A stretch of 64,000 nt of DNA, taken from contig NZ_KI911782.1 of the NCBI RefSeq assembly GCF_000515395.1, positions 1,903,212 through 1,967,211 on the forward strand, in the 5' to 3' direction. Origin of the DNA: Jiangella gansuensis DSM 44835 (lineage in GTDB: Bacteria; Actinomycetota; Actinomycetes; Jiangellales; Jiangellaceae). Both the position numbers and the translations under genes were made by a program. Below the pieces are notes generated by a model, which saw nothing but the letters and a program-made list of their open reading frames with translations, was not told where the DNA came from and ran no database searches. This document shows positions 18,299 to 26,755 of this stretch, piece after piece (the stretch's first letter is position 1; each line of letters starts with the position of its first letter).

Positions 18299-18652
18299 AT
18301 GCCGACACCGCGCCCAGGAACACCGGTTCGTGGATCGACTACCGGCCGTCCCCTCATGGCCGCGATGGACCTGTTCGGCCGCCGGTGGGCGCTGCGAATT
18401 CTCTGGGAACTGCGTGCGGGTCCGCTCGGTGCCCGCGCGCTGCTGGCACGGTGCGAAGGGCTGTCATCCAGCGTCCTCTACCAGCGGCTCCGCGAACTCG
18501 CATCGAGCGGGATCATCGCCCCCTCGGCCGATGGCTACGAGCTGACTCGGCTGGGGACAGCACTCCGGGATGCCCTTCGTCCGCTCGACGAATGGGCGAT
18601 CACCTGGGCGCAGGAGCACGAACACAACGATCAGGAGCCCACGAAGACGTGA
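18299..18652 (+). CDS. HxlR-family transcriptional regulator
   Basis: A 117-residue winged-helix regulator of the HxlR/MarR-like group. The helix-turn-helix lies in FGRRWALRILWELRAGPL and CEGLSSSVLYQRLRELASSG. The wing is ADGYELTRLG and the dimer helix follows (LRPLDEWAITWAQEH). The start ATG has GGAGGG two bases upstream of the TC spacer. Relatives sense redox or electrophilic compounds, but no cysteine near the N-terminus of this protein suggests a thiol sensor. It is divergent from the DUF1330 operon, with two matching dyads between them. Confidence 0.9.
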   Translation: MPTPRPGTPVRGSTTGRPLMAAMDLFGRRWALRILWELRAGPLGARALLARCEGLSSSVLYQRLRELASSGIIAPSADGYELTRLGTALRDALRPLDEWAITWAQEHEHNDQEPTKT

Positions 18653-18655
18653 AGA

Positions 18656-18964
18656 TCACGCCCGACCAGGTGGAGCGTTGATCTGACGGACGCCGACTCG
18701 GGACACGGGCTCACGCGGCCTGTGAAAACCCCTCGGTCGCTGTCTTGTCGCCGCGCAGAGGGGTGAAGCGACGTCCAGGCGCGGGTCGTACGCGTCGGGC
18801 TCGTCGCCGAGCTCGTGGATGGTGTATCCGCCGAAGCGCCGGATGTGCTCGGTCAGGGGCGAGAGTTGGCCCGGGAGCGTGGCGTTGAGCATCTGGTGCA
18901 CCACGCCGACGGCACCGTCGGTGACCGCAGCACGTATCCTCGCGGCCGCGATCCCACGCGACAT
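18656..18964 (-). pseudogene. Fragment of a larger, unidentified protein
   Basis: The segment GVVHQMLNATLPGQLSPLTE and HIRRFGGYTIHELGDEPDAYDP has natural protein composition. It resembles the C-terminal ends of some large actinobacterial mobile-element proteins, but I cannot name the family with confidence. Beyond about 18755 the frame turns arginine-rich and non-protein-like. It abuts the arsenite-permease remnant, so it is probably a relic. Confidence 0.3.
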
Positions 18965-18989
18965 CCCCGGCTGACCTCCCGGCGCTGGG

Positions 18990-19510
18990 TGGCGCCGGAG
19001 GCGGGGAACAGGCGCGGGATCATCTGGACGTAGATGACCATGCCGATCACTTCGATGAGGGTCTGGAGCACTACTACCACGGCTGCGATGGCGAAGCGTC
19101 CGGGAGGGCCAGGGCCAGCGGCAGGAGAACCAAGCCGTTACGGGTGGCTCCGGTGAACGCGATGGCTCTTCCCTCGATGGGTGGGAGGCAGAACAGGCGG
19201 GTGGCGGCGAGGGCGATCAGCGGCATGACGACCAGGAACCCGGCGAAGAGGGGGGCCAGGCCGGCCACCTCGGTGAGGTCTACATCGAGCTTGGGGATCT
19301 GGGAGCTGACCACCAGCGCAAGCGTTGCGGCCATCAGGGGCACCATCGCGTTCTCGGCTGCCGCGGTGACCTTGCGCCCGGCGGGTCTGCGCGAGGCCCA
19401 TGCCTGGGTGGCCCAGGCCAGGGTGAGTGGGGTGACGATGAAGGTGAGGAACGCTTCGATGAACGGGCCCGCCTCCACCAACGTCCGCCAGGTCCGATCC
19501 CACGGTGTAC
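18990..19510 (-). pseudogene. Remnant of an ACR3/ArsB-type arsenite permease
   Basis: The main frame carries five or so hydrophobic segments (EAGPFIEAFLTFIVTPLTLA, VSSQIPKLDVDLTEVAGL, GATRNGLVLLPLALALPDA), typical of the C-terminal half of ACR3-like (bile-acid-symporter-fold) arsenite exporters. Near 19085 the frame shifts and continues VVVLQTLIEVIGMVIYVQMI then PRLFPASG. The N-terminal half (about 170 residues) is absent beyond about 19510. It is both truncated and frameshifted. Confidence 0.6.
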
Positions 19511-19672
19511 GTGCGGCTGGAGCGGCCTGCGGGGGAAGCTCGTCGACGATCCCGCGCCGAGGACTGTGAAGCTCGCCGGGTCCACGTCGACCGCGAGCGC
19601 CCGCATCCGCCGGAGCGTGTCGACGACGCCGTCTACGTCGGGTGGACGATCCACATCGCGCCGGACCGCGCG

Positions 19673-19825
19673 GTGGCCGAAGTCGAACGCGCCGCGGATG
19701 ACGTCACCGACGCGAACCGCCGGCTGAACGAGGCGGTCGTGTTCGCACGGGCCGCGGGCGCCAGCATCGGCGACGCGGTGGGGATCTCGCGGCAGGCAGC
19801 CAACGAGAGGTGGGGCCGCCGGTGA
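19673..19825 (+). CDS. Small helix-turn-helix protein, start uncertain
   Basis: The end of this frame (VERAADDVTDANRRLNEAV, then ARAAGASIGDAVGISRQAANERWG) matches small actinobacterial proteins with a coiled segment followed by a helix-turn-helix. A GTG at 19673 would give 50 residues. The frame is open back to 19505, but that part looks like antisense of the arsenite-permease remnant. It may be an N-terminally truncated survivor. No ribosome site decides the start. Confidence 0.4.
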   Translation: MAEVERAADDVTDANRRLNEAVVFARAAGASIGDAVGISRQAANERWGRR

Positions 19826-19849
19826 CGAGCCTGGCGCGGTGTGCAGGCG

Positions 19850-20692
19850 TCAGCGAACCGCTTGGGCGCCGATGACGGACAACAGCTGCAGCTTCTCGTG
19901 GCTCTCGCTGCCGGGAACGGCGGTGTAGACGAGCAGCGAATGCGACTGGCCCGGGTCGAGCAGGACTTGGCAGTTCAGCTCGAGTGCGCCGAGCTCGGGG
20001 TGGACGAAGTGCTTGACCTCGTGGGGCCGAATGCCGACCTCGTGGTCGTTCCATACCTCCCGGAACTCCTCGCTGCGAGCGAGTAGCAGGTCCGCGAGGT
20101 GGGCCGCGCGGGAACCAGGTCCTCGCAGCGTGACCACTCCGCGCAGGCCGGAGGCGAACATGCGGGTGAGGAACGGATGGTCGTCGGGATCGTAGAGCTG
20201 TCGCGTGGCGGGGTCGGTGAACCAGCGGTAGCCGATACTGCGGGCCGGGCCGGTGTATGCGGTCAGGTCGCCGGTGAGCGCGACGCCGAGAGCGGTCTGC
20301 CGCAGAGTCTCGCCGAGCTCGGTGACGATCTCCGCGGGAGTGTCGTGCAGGCGGTCGAAGATGCGCAGCAGGCCAGGGCTGATGTGCTCGCCGGCCGCGC
20401 CGCGGGTGGGTGGGTTGTGTCCGGCGAGCCGGAACAGGTGGTCACGCTCGTCGAGGGAGAGGTGGAGTCCTTGCGCGATGGAGGCGATCATCTGCTCCGA
20501 CGGCTGGGGTCCACGCTCCCGTTCGAGCCGCGCGTAGTAGTCGGCCGACATGTGGCACAGCGCCGCCACCTCCTCCCGCCGTAGCCCGCTGGTCCTGCGG
20601 CGCCGACCGCGCGGGAGACCGACGTCTTCGGGTTGCAGCGCCTCGCGACGGCGCCGGAGGAACTGCGCCAGCCCGGACCGGTCGATCACCAC
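19850..20692 (-). CDS. XRE/MmyB-like transcriptional regulator
   Basis: A 280-residue regulator with an N-terminal XRE helix-turn-helix (RTSGLRREEVAALCHMSADY and YARLERERGPQPSEQ). A MmyB-like ligand-binding PAS-type domain follows (RSIGYRWFTDPATRQLYD, HPELGALELNCQVLLDPGQ, ESHEKLQLLSVIG). GTG at 20692 is chosen because GAGGAGG lies 6-8 bases upstream. The frame is open further 5', but that part is low in protein character. Such regulators usually control a divergent SDR oxidoreductase, and the start of exactly that gene survives as a chimera at 20931. Confidence 0.9.
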   Translation of the reverse strand: MVIDRSGLAQFLRRRREALQPEDVGLPRGRRRRTSGLRREEVAALCHMSADYYARLERERGPQPSEQMIASIAQGLHLSLDERDHLFRLAGHNPPTRGAAGEHISPGLLRIFDRLHDTPAEIVTELGETLRQTALGVALTGDLTAYTGPARSIGYRWFTDPATRQLYDPDDHPFLTRMFASGLRGVVTLRGPGSRAAHLADLLLARSEEFREVWNDHEVGIRPHEVKHFVHPELGALELNCQVLLDPGQSHSLLVYTAVPGSESHEKLQLLSVIGAQAVR

Positions 20693-20930
20693 ACGCTCCC
20701 TCCTCGGTGCTGCTTCAGTTCTACCGGCCGCGGCGTCTGCGCATCCACGGCTTGCCGATCCCCCTTTATCGACGTACCGGGTCGTCGCGTGATCCACGGG
20801 CCGGAGGCTGTGGCCCAGGCGCGGGTCCGGCCGGAGCCCCGCCTTCCGTATCAGGGGATCGAGCAGCCCTGGATGCCGCCACGGTGTTCGACGACCGTGG
20901 AGCCAACGACACCACTATTCGGAGTGCCAC

Positions 20931-21119
20931 ATGCCACGCAGAACCATCGACATCACCGTTCCCAGCCTCGCCGGGCTCCCGTTGGACTTCTTCGGCCAGG
21001 CCGCTGACGCGACCGCCGCCGCCATCCCCAACGCCGAACGCGTGACGATCGACGTGTACGAGCACGTCGTCAATCCGAAGGTCCTCGCACCGATACTCGC
21101 GGACTTCTACCGCTCGTGA
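20931..21119 (+). pseudogene. SDR/hydrolase chimera left by a deletion
   Basis: A 62-residue frame. The first 15 residues (MPRRTIDITVPSLAG) match the start of SDR oxidoreductases commonly found next to MmyB-type regulators. From PLDFFGQAADATAAAIPNAE onward, through HVVNPKVLAPILADFY, it matches the C-terminus of an alpha/beta hydrolase. Neither Rossmann fold nor catalytic triad is complete. A deletion joining the 5' end of one gene to the 3' end of the next explains it best. Confidence 0.55.
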
Positions 21120-21268
21120 ACGGCCCGATCAGCACGACGCCCATCGGACCTCCGCCGCTCGCACGACGACCCGCGGCGGCGAACCGGGACATCTGGCGGT
21201 CAGCGGCGTGGATGAGGAGGAGGTGGCCGCGTCGGGTACCTCACCTGACGCGGGTGTGAACGGTCGGC

Positions 21269-22915
21269 GTGATGCCCCGTCCGCGGGCGAACGAACCCGT
21301 CGTGCCGTCTAACCTCCTGGCCATGAGGCGTGCGGTGCCCGCGGTCGTGTGGCTGATCGTCGTCGTGCACCTGGCCGTCGCCCTCGCGCAAACGGCGGTC
21401 TTCCCCAACGCGCGGTCTCCTGACGAGCGCCAGCAGGTGGATCTCGTCCTGCAGGTGGCTCAGGGCGAGGCATGGCCCTGGCCGGATCCCGGAACGGCCT
21501 TCATCACCGAGGGTGTCGAGGCCGGCTATTTCGTCCCGGTGGACCGGCTACCCGGCCGGCAACACCTCGCCGACCGCGACGACGTCCCGGCCCGCGGCGA
21601 GCGCCCGTCGTATGCCGACGCCGGTGGCGGTGACCCGCTGGACGAGCCGTCGCACAACCAGCTCATCCAGCACCCGCCGCTCTACTATCTGCTGGGTGCC
21701 GGCGTCGTGACCGCGGTCCCCAACTGGGCGGACCAACCCCTCGACATCGTGTGGATGCTCCTGCGCTGGGGCAACGCGCTGCTCACTGCCGCATTACCGA
21801 TCCTGCTCTTTCTCACAGCGACGCGACTCCGGCTCCCGGCGCCGCTGCCCGTCGCTGCCGCCGCGACACCGCTCGTCGTCCCCGAGCTCACGCACATCGA
21901 CTCGTCGGTCAACAACGACAACCTGCTGATCGTCCTCGCCGCCGTGGCCACGTACCTTGTGGCCCGGGTCCTCACCGGTGACCTGCGGTGGCGGACCGGC
22001 GCCGCGCTGGGGGTCGTCACCAGCCTCGCACTGCTCACCAAGGGCTTCGCGCTCCTGATGCCGGCGTGGATCGTCCTGGCCTACGCCGTCGCGGCCGTGC
22101 GGGAGCAGCGGGCCGCCGACGCCGTCCGCTGCCTGCTCGTGGCGGGCGCGGCCAGTGTGCCGGGGGCGCTGTGGTGGCTGCGCAACAGGCTCGTTCACGG
22201 CACGATCCAGCCGCACGGCACGCACGCCGAACCGCCGGATCTCACCCCCGTCTACGGCTGGTCAGACGGCGGGTGGGACTGGCTGACTCGGTTCGTGGAG
22301 CGGTTCGTGACACTCTTCTTCGTCAACGACCACGACTCGGACCGCTCCATGGACGCCTCCTGGTGGATGGCCCGGGTCGCGCTCATGGTGATCCTGGTGG
22401 GCATCGGCGCCGCGCTCGTGCGCCGCAGCATTCCTCGCTCGGCCGCGCTCGTCCTGCTGTTCCCGATTCCCGCGCTCGCCGGGATCGTCGCGCGCGGCTC
22501 GTGGGAGCAGTTCGCGGCGTTCGGGGACGTCGGGGCCGCGCAGCAGGGCCGCTACCTGTTCCCCGGCGTCGTCGGGCTGATGGTCGTGGCCGTCGCCGGC
22601 GCCTCGACGCTCGTACCGGGGTGGCGGCGTTGGCTCCTCCCGGGCGTCCTCGCACTCGCCGTGGTCATCCACGCGGCGTTCTGGCATGACGTGTGGGCTC
22701 TCTACTGGCTGCCCGCGGATCTGGGCGCGGGCAGTCTCGGTGGCGTCGCCCGCGCGGTCGAGGCGATCGCGTTCTGGTACCCGTTCCCGCCGGTGGTGCT
22801 CGGCGTCGTGCTGGTCGCCGGCCTCGCCGCCGCCGGGCTGCTCGCACGGTGGGCGATCCGGGAGGCGCTGGCCTCGCCGGCGGTGCCGCAGCGCATGAAG
22901 GAGCCAGTAGCGTGA
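21269..22915 (+). CDS. GT-C/DUF2142-like polytopic membrane protein 1
   Basis: An approximately 548-residue integral membrane protein with 11-13 hydrophobic segments. A large first extracytoplasmic loop carries the acidic ARSPDERQQ motif just after TM1, and NQLIQHPPLYYLLGA begins the next membrane block. This is the layout of DUF2142 and ArnT/PMT-type GT-C glycosyltransferases, which transfer sugars from polyprenyl-phosphate donors at the outer membrane face. GTG 21269, ATG 21272 and ATG 21323 are all possible starts with no good ribosome site. The last would put TM1 immediately at the N-terminus. The next gene overlaps it (GTGA). Confidence 0.75.
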   Translation: MMPRPRANEPVVPSNLLAMRRAVPAVVWLIVVVHLAVALAQTAVFPNARSPDERQQVDLVLQVAQGEAWPWPDPGTAFITEGVEAGYFVPVDRLPGRQHLADRDDVPARGERPSYADAGGGDPLDEPSHNQLIQHPPLYYLLGAGVVTAVPNWADQPLDIVWMLLRWGNALLTAALPILLFLTATRLRLPAPLPVAAAATPLVVPELTHIDSSVNNDNLLIVLAAVATYLVARVLTGDLRWRTGAALGVVTSLALLTKGFALLMPAWIVLAYAVAAVREQRAADAVRCLLVAGAASVPGALWWLRNRLVHGTIQPHGTHAEPPDLTPVYGWSDGGWDWLTRFVERFVTLFFVNDHDSDRSMDASWWMARVALMVILVGIGAALVRRSIPRSAALVLLFPIPALAGIVARGSWEQFAAFGDVGAAQQGRYLFPGVVGLMVVAVAGASTLVPGWRRWLLPGVLALAVVIHAAFWHDVWALYWLPADLGAGSLGGVARAVEAIAFWYPFPPVVLGVVLVAGLAAAGLLARWAIREALASPAVPQRMKEPVA

Positions 22916-24360
22916 CGTCCCTAGCTCGCGCGCCCCTGTCGCTCGCCGTCCTCACCGCGGTGCTCCTGTCGGCTCTGGCGGCTCTGGTCCAGGCGCCGTA
23001 CGCGACCGGTGACGAGGCCCCGCACATCGACTACGCGTACCAGGTATGGCGGGGCGAACTCCCCGTCTTCGAGGACGGTCTCGAGCACCGCCCGGCGGGT
23101 GCCTGGCTCGCGCCGGTCCAATGGACGGCGCAGCATCCGCCCCTGTACTACGTGCTCGTCGCCCCCATCGTCGGGCCGCTCGCGGAGGCTGGCCACCCGG
23201 TGGCGGCCGTGTACGCGGCCCGCGCTGTCAACGTGTTGCTCTCCGGCGTCCTCGTCCTGGTCGCGCACGCCGGCGCGAGAAGGATCTGCCGGCCCGGCAG
23301 CGCGGTCCCGGCGGTGGCCGCCTTCGTCGCGGCGATGATGGCGGCGAAGTCCCACATCGGCGGTTCCGGCTACAACGATCTCCTCGCGGCGGTCTTCGTG
23401 ACGGCAGTGTTCGGCGTCGCGGCAGCGACGATCAGGCGTGGCCTCGACACCCGGCTGGTCCTCGCTCTCTCGCTCCTCGCGAGCGGCGCGGCGCTCACCC
23501 GGCTTTCGGCAGGTGTCATCGCCGTGGCCGTCGCCGGTGTCGCGGGGCTCGCCGGGATCGTCCGGGCGGCGCAGGGGCGGGGGCGGTGGCCACCGCTGCT
23601 CGGTCTCGTCCTCGGCGGTCCCGCGCTCGTGCTGGCCGCGGCGGGCTGGTTCTACGCGCGGAACGTCGAGCTGACGGGCACCGTCACGGGGTCTCATTTC
23701 GACTGGTCCGTCGAACACCAGGGCAGGTCCCCGAAGCCGCTCTGGGAGGTGCTGGTCGAGCACGTCACCTGGCTGCGTCTGCCGAACCTCTTCTGGTGGG
23801 CGGGCCAGCAGCCGCCGCGGACCACGTACGTCGAGAGCACGATGATCGTCACCGGCGTCGTGCTCGTCTGGGTCCCGCTCGCGATCGCGCTGGCCCGCGC
23901 CGCCCGTGACCGTTCTGGCCCCGGCGACGTCCCGGGCGCCGACCGGCTGGCGCTGCGCCTGCTTCTCGTCCTGCCGGTAGTGGTGCTGGTGGCGATGCAG
24001 GTGGTGTTCGCGTCCAACAGTGGCGGGGTCTATCCGCGTTACCTGCTGCCGGTCTCGCTCCCGGTCTGCCTGGCGATCGCGGCCGGGCTCGCCGTCCGGC
24101 CCCGCCTGCTGGTCCCGCTGTGGACGGCGGTCACGCTCGCGGACCTCGTCGGCTGGGTCGTGGTCGAGCTCGGCACCGCGCCGGCGGAGCCCTGGTACTA
24201 CACGGAGGCGCCGGTCCCATCCGTCGTGGTCGCGGTGCTGGCGGTGGCCGTCGCCGCGGGAGCGGCGCGCCGGGTCGTGGCGACGACGGCGAACCGTACG
24301 CAGGCGCCGGCCGCCACCACCGCCACCACGAAGGTCGAGGCGCCGACGGTCCCGAGCTGA
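22912..24360 (+). CDS. GT-C/DUF2142-like polytopic membrane protein 2
   Basis: A 482-residue relative of the preceding protein with the same landmarks: TGDEAPHIDYAYQV after TM1, then AQHPPLYYVLVAPIVG. GTG at 22912 overlaps the upstream stop (GTGA), with AAGGAG nine bases before, so the two are cotranslated. Its last 54 codons run antisense to the end of the oppositely oriented third paralogue. Both tails are low-complexity Ala/Thr sequence. The acceptor is probably a cell-wall or secondary polymer, inferred from the glycosyltransferase neighbours. Confidence 0.75.
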   Translation: MTSLARAPLSLAVLTAVLLSALAALVQAPYATGDEAPHIDYAYQVWRGELPVFEDGLEHRPAGAWLAPVQWTAQHPPLYYVLVAPIVGPLAEAGHPVAAVYAARAVNVLLSGVLVLVAHAGARRICRPGSAVPAVAAFVAAMMAAKSHIGGSGYNDLLAAVFVTAVFGVAAATIRRGLDTRLVLALSLLASGAALTRLSAGVIAVAVAGVAGLAGIVRAAQGRGRWPPLLGLVLGGPALVLAAAGWFYARNVELTGTVTGSHFDWSVEHQGRSPKPLWEVLVEHVTWLRLPNLFWWAGQQPPRTTYVESTMIVTGVVLVWVPLAIALARAARDRSGPGDVPGADRLALRLLLVLPVVVLVAMQVVFASNSGGVYPRYLLPVSLPVCLAIAAGLAVRPRLLVPLWTAVTLADLVGWVVVELGTAPAEPWYYTEAPVPSVVVAVLAVAVAAGAARRVVATTANRTQAPAATTATTKVEAPTVPS

Positions 24361-25844
24361 CCAGGCGAGAGCGGGCTCCACTCGGCCAGCCGCGCCGCCG
24401 CCTCGGCCGCGCTCTCCCGGGGGCCCCCGTACATGCCGCGGAAGGCGAACACCAGGGACGCCGCCGCGACCGCCCCGCCCGCGCCGACGAGCCACGGCAC
24501 GGCTCGGGCTCGCGGGCGGGCACCGAGCGCCGTCACCACGGCCAGCGCCGTGAGCCCCGCGAACAAGTACCGTCCCTGGACCGCCGTGATCCAGCCGGTG
24601 TCGACGTAGTGGCGCCATGCGTTGCTCACGACGCTGACCCAGAGCGCAGCCGGGAGGATGAGTAGCGCTGCGGCGTCCCTGCGGGTGTCCCGCCGCACGA
24701 GCGCCACGATGCACAGCGCCGCGACGATCGTGGCGCCGGCCCAGAAGACCGCGGTAGGCACGCGCAGCTCGAGCCAGCCGAAGTCACCGAAGAACGAACG
24801 CGTCAACGCGGTGAGCACCGTGGTGACGAAGTGGCCGACCCCTGCGTTCGGTACCGGCTCCCACCGCTCCGGAAGACCCACCGGCTGGACGGCGTCGAAC
24901 AGGAGCAGGTTCCGCAGCCACCACCAGCCGCCGGCCGCGAACGCGACCAGGCCCGCTACGAGCACGCGTGCCGTCCGCCGCCACCAGGTCCGGCGCAGGT
25001 CCGCGAGCAGGGGCCGCCCGGCGGGCCCGGCCAGGAGGTACGCCACGACCACCATGGGCACGGCGAACGCCGCCATCACCTTGGTGAGCAGTCCGACGCC
25101 GAGCGCGAGCCCGAGCCCGATCGCCGTACGCCACCGCAGGTCGCCCGGGAGGACCCGCGCCACGAGCCACGTGATGACGGCGCCCGACAGCGCGACCAGC
25201 GCGTCGTTGGTGACCGCCGAGAGGATGTGCGCGGACATCGGGACGAACAGCACGGCTGCGGCGGCGACGAGCGCCGCGGGCCGGGCCTGCCGCCGGTCGC
25301 CCAGGAGGGTGCGCGCGGTCGCCGCGGCCAGCAGCGGCAGCGGCACGAGCAGCAGCACACCGAACAGGCGCAGCGACAGCAGCACCTGGTCCCAGCGGGC
25401 GTCCGCGGTCCCGGTCACGTGGAGCCAGGCCGCGGCGGCCGCGTAGTAGAGCGGCGGGTGCTGGGTCATCTGGTCGACAGCGGCGAGGCCCGAGCTGCTC
25501 CCGGGCTCCGGGAGCGCGTTCTCCGCCGTGACCTGCAGGCGCTGGCCGTCCGGAACGGGGACGACGTCGGTGTACTGGATGACGCCGGCACGGTTCCAGT
25601 GCCGTCCCGGGATGTCCGACTCCAGAGCGGCCTGCCGGCGGGCGACGTCCATCGCTGGGCTCATCCGCGCTTCGCCGGGTGCGGGCCAGCCGCCGCCGTA
25701 GGCGAGCCGGAGGACGCTGTTGACGTGCTGCGGCTCGTCCGGTGCCCGGAACGCGGGCGTGAGCAGCGCCCAGCAGCCCGCGACCGCGACCACCAGCAGC
25801 GTGATCGCCACGAGTGCGGCTCGGTAGCAGGTGGCCTCGCGCAC
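24198..25844 (-). CDS. GT-C/DUF2142-like polytopic membrane protein 3
   Basis: A 548-residue third paralogue on the other strand. It has FRAPDEPQHVNSVLRLAYGG after TM1, DQMTQHPPLYYAAAAAW, and the shared RVLPGDLRWRTAIGLGLALG segment that closely matches TGDLRWRTGAALGV in protein 1. GTG at 25844 follows the upstream flippase-like gene's TAA by 2 bases, making it the last gene of a four-gene leftward operon. Its 3' end overlaps paralogue 2 by 163 bp. It is likely a polyprenyl-phosphate-dependent glycosyltransferase or a related transfer protein. Confidence 0.75.
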   Translation of the reverse strand: MREATCYRAALVAITLLVVAVAGCWALLTPAFRAPDEPQHVNSVLRLAYGGGWPAPGEARMSPAMDVARRQAALESDIPGRHWNRAGVIQYTDVVPVPDGQRLQVTAENALPEPGSSSGLAAVDQMTQHPPLYYAAAAAWLHVTGTADARWDQVLLSLRLFGVLLLVPLPLLAAATARTLLGDRRQARPAALVAAAAVLFVPMSAHILSAVTNDALVALSGAVITWLVARVLPGDLRWRTAIGLGLALGVGLLTKVMAAFAVPMVVVAYLLAGPAGRPLLADLRRTWWRRTARVLVAGLVAFAAGGWWWLRNLLLFDAVQPVGLPERWEPVPNAGVGHFVTTVLTALTRSFFGDFGWLELRVPTAVFWAGATIVAALCIVALVRRDTRRDAAALLILPAALWVSVVSNAWRHYVDTGWITAVQGRYLFAGLTALAVVTALGARPRARAVPWLVGAGGAVAAASLVFAFRGMYGGPRESAAEAAARLAEWSPLSPGQLGTVGASTFVVAVVAAGACVRFAVVATTRRAAPAATATASTATTTDGTGASV

Positions 25845-25846
25845 GG

Positions 25847-26755
25847 TTACCGGCGCCTCCCGGCCGCCGCCAGGCCGAGCGCGACGTCCGCCACCGTCAT
25901 GAGCACTCGGGAGGCGAGCACGACGACGATCACGGAGCCGCCGGCCAGCTGATCGGCGAGCACGAGGGCGAGGACGGCCTCACGGACGCCGGCCCCGGCC
26001 GGGACGACCACGACGAGGAAACCCACCGTCCAGGCCAGGGCGTACGCCCCGGTCGCGAGCGCGGCCGTCGCGAGCGTCGCCTCCGCCCCGACCGCCGTGA
26101 CGAGCAGCCACAGGTGCAGGCCCGCCAGGAGCCACGCCAGGACCGCCCATACCGACGCGCGGGTGACGCCGGCAGCCGTCAATGGACGCTCGAGCGGAGG
26201 ACGGCCCAGCAGCCGCAGGACGAGCCCGAGCAGCCGGTTCACCACGGGCGGCAGCAGGAGCACGATGAACAGGGGGAGTGCGAGGATCGCCGCCCCGTAG
26301 GTGTCACGGACGTCGGCGGGGCCGGTGAGCAGCGCGACGACGGCGACCAGCAGTCCGGTCACGATCGAGACCAGCAAGGCCACCGCCATCACCGTCACGG
26401 ACCGGCGGCGCGGGATCCTCAGGTCCGCACCGATCTCCGCGGCGGCAACGAGGTTCCACACCCCGCCGGGAACGTACTTGCCCAGCTGGGAGAGCAGGAA
26501 CATCCGTGCCGCCGGCCCCAGGGGCATCGCCGAGCCGAGATCGGTGAGGACCGCGCGCCAGGACGCCATGGTGGCGAGGACGTAGGCGAGCGCCGCGACC
26601 ACGGCGGCCAGCAGGGACAGCGCCGGCATCGTCGTCAACGCGGCCCGCACCTCGTCCCACCGGCTCGCGACGGCCCAGGCGGCCGCGGCGAGCGCGAGGA
26701 CGAGGAACGCCCGCCGCACCCACGGGTTGCGCGTGAGCGCGAGCAGCCGCCTCAC
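25847..26755 (-). CDS. Lysylphosphatidylglycerol-synthase-TM-like (UPF0104) membrane protein
   Basis: A 302-residue protein with seven to eight hydrophobic segments and hallmarks of the LPG_synthase_TM/UPF0104 flippase-like fold. These include FLLSQLGKYVPGGVWNLV (about residues 85-103) and GFLVVVVPAGAGVREAVL near the end. GTG 26755 is fixed by the GTGA overlap with the upstream GT4 gene. Proteins of this fold next to glycosyltransferases are thought to flip or hold lipid-linked intermediates; the cargo here is unknown. It completes a GT2-GT4-flippase-GT-C operon. Confidence 0.85.
   Translation of the reverse strand: MRRLLALTRNPWVRRAFLVLALAAAAWAVASRWDEVRAALTTMPALSLLAAVVAALAYVLATMASWRAVLTDLGSAMPLGPAARMFLLSQLGKYVPGGVWNLVAAAEIGADLRIPRRRSVTVMAVALLVSIVTGLLVAVVALLTGPADVRDTYGAAILALPLFIVLLLPPVVNRLLGLVLRLLGRPPLERPLTAAGVTRASVWAVLAWLLAGLHLWLLVTAVGAEATLATAALATGAYALAWTVGFLVVVVPAGAGVREAVLALVLADQLAGGSVIVVVLASRVLMTVADVALGLAAAGRRR

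Noticed and set aside
12600-21300. Attachment-site duplication of the tRNA-Glu 3' end
   Set aside because: I found no second copy of the T-arm/acceptor sequence in the window, so island borders cannot be claimed.
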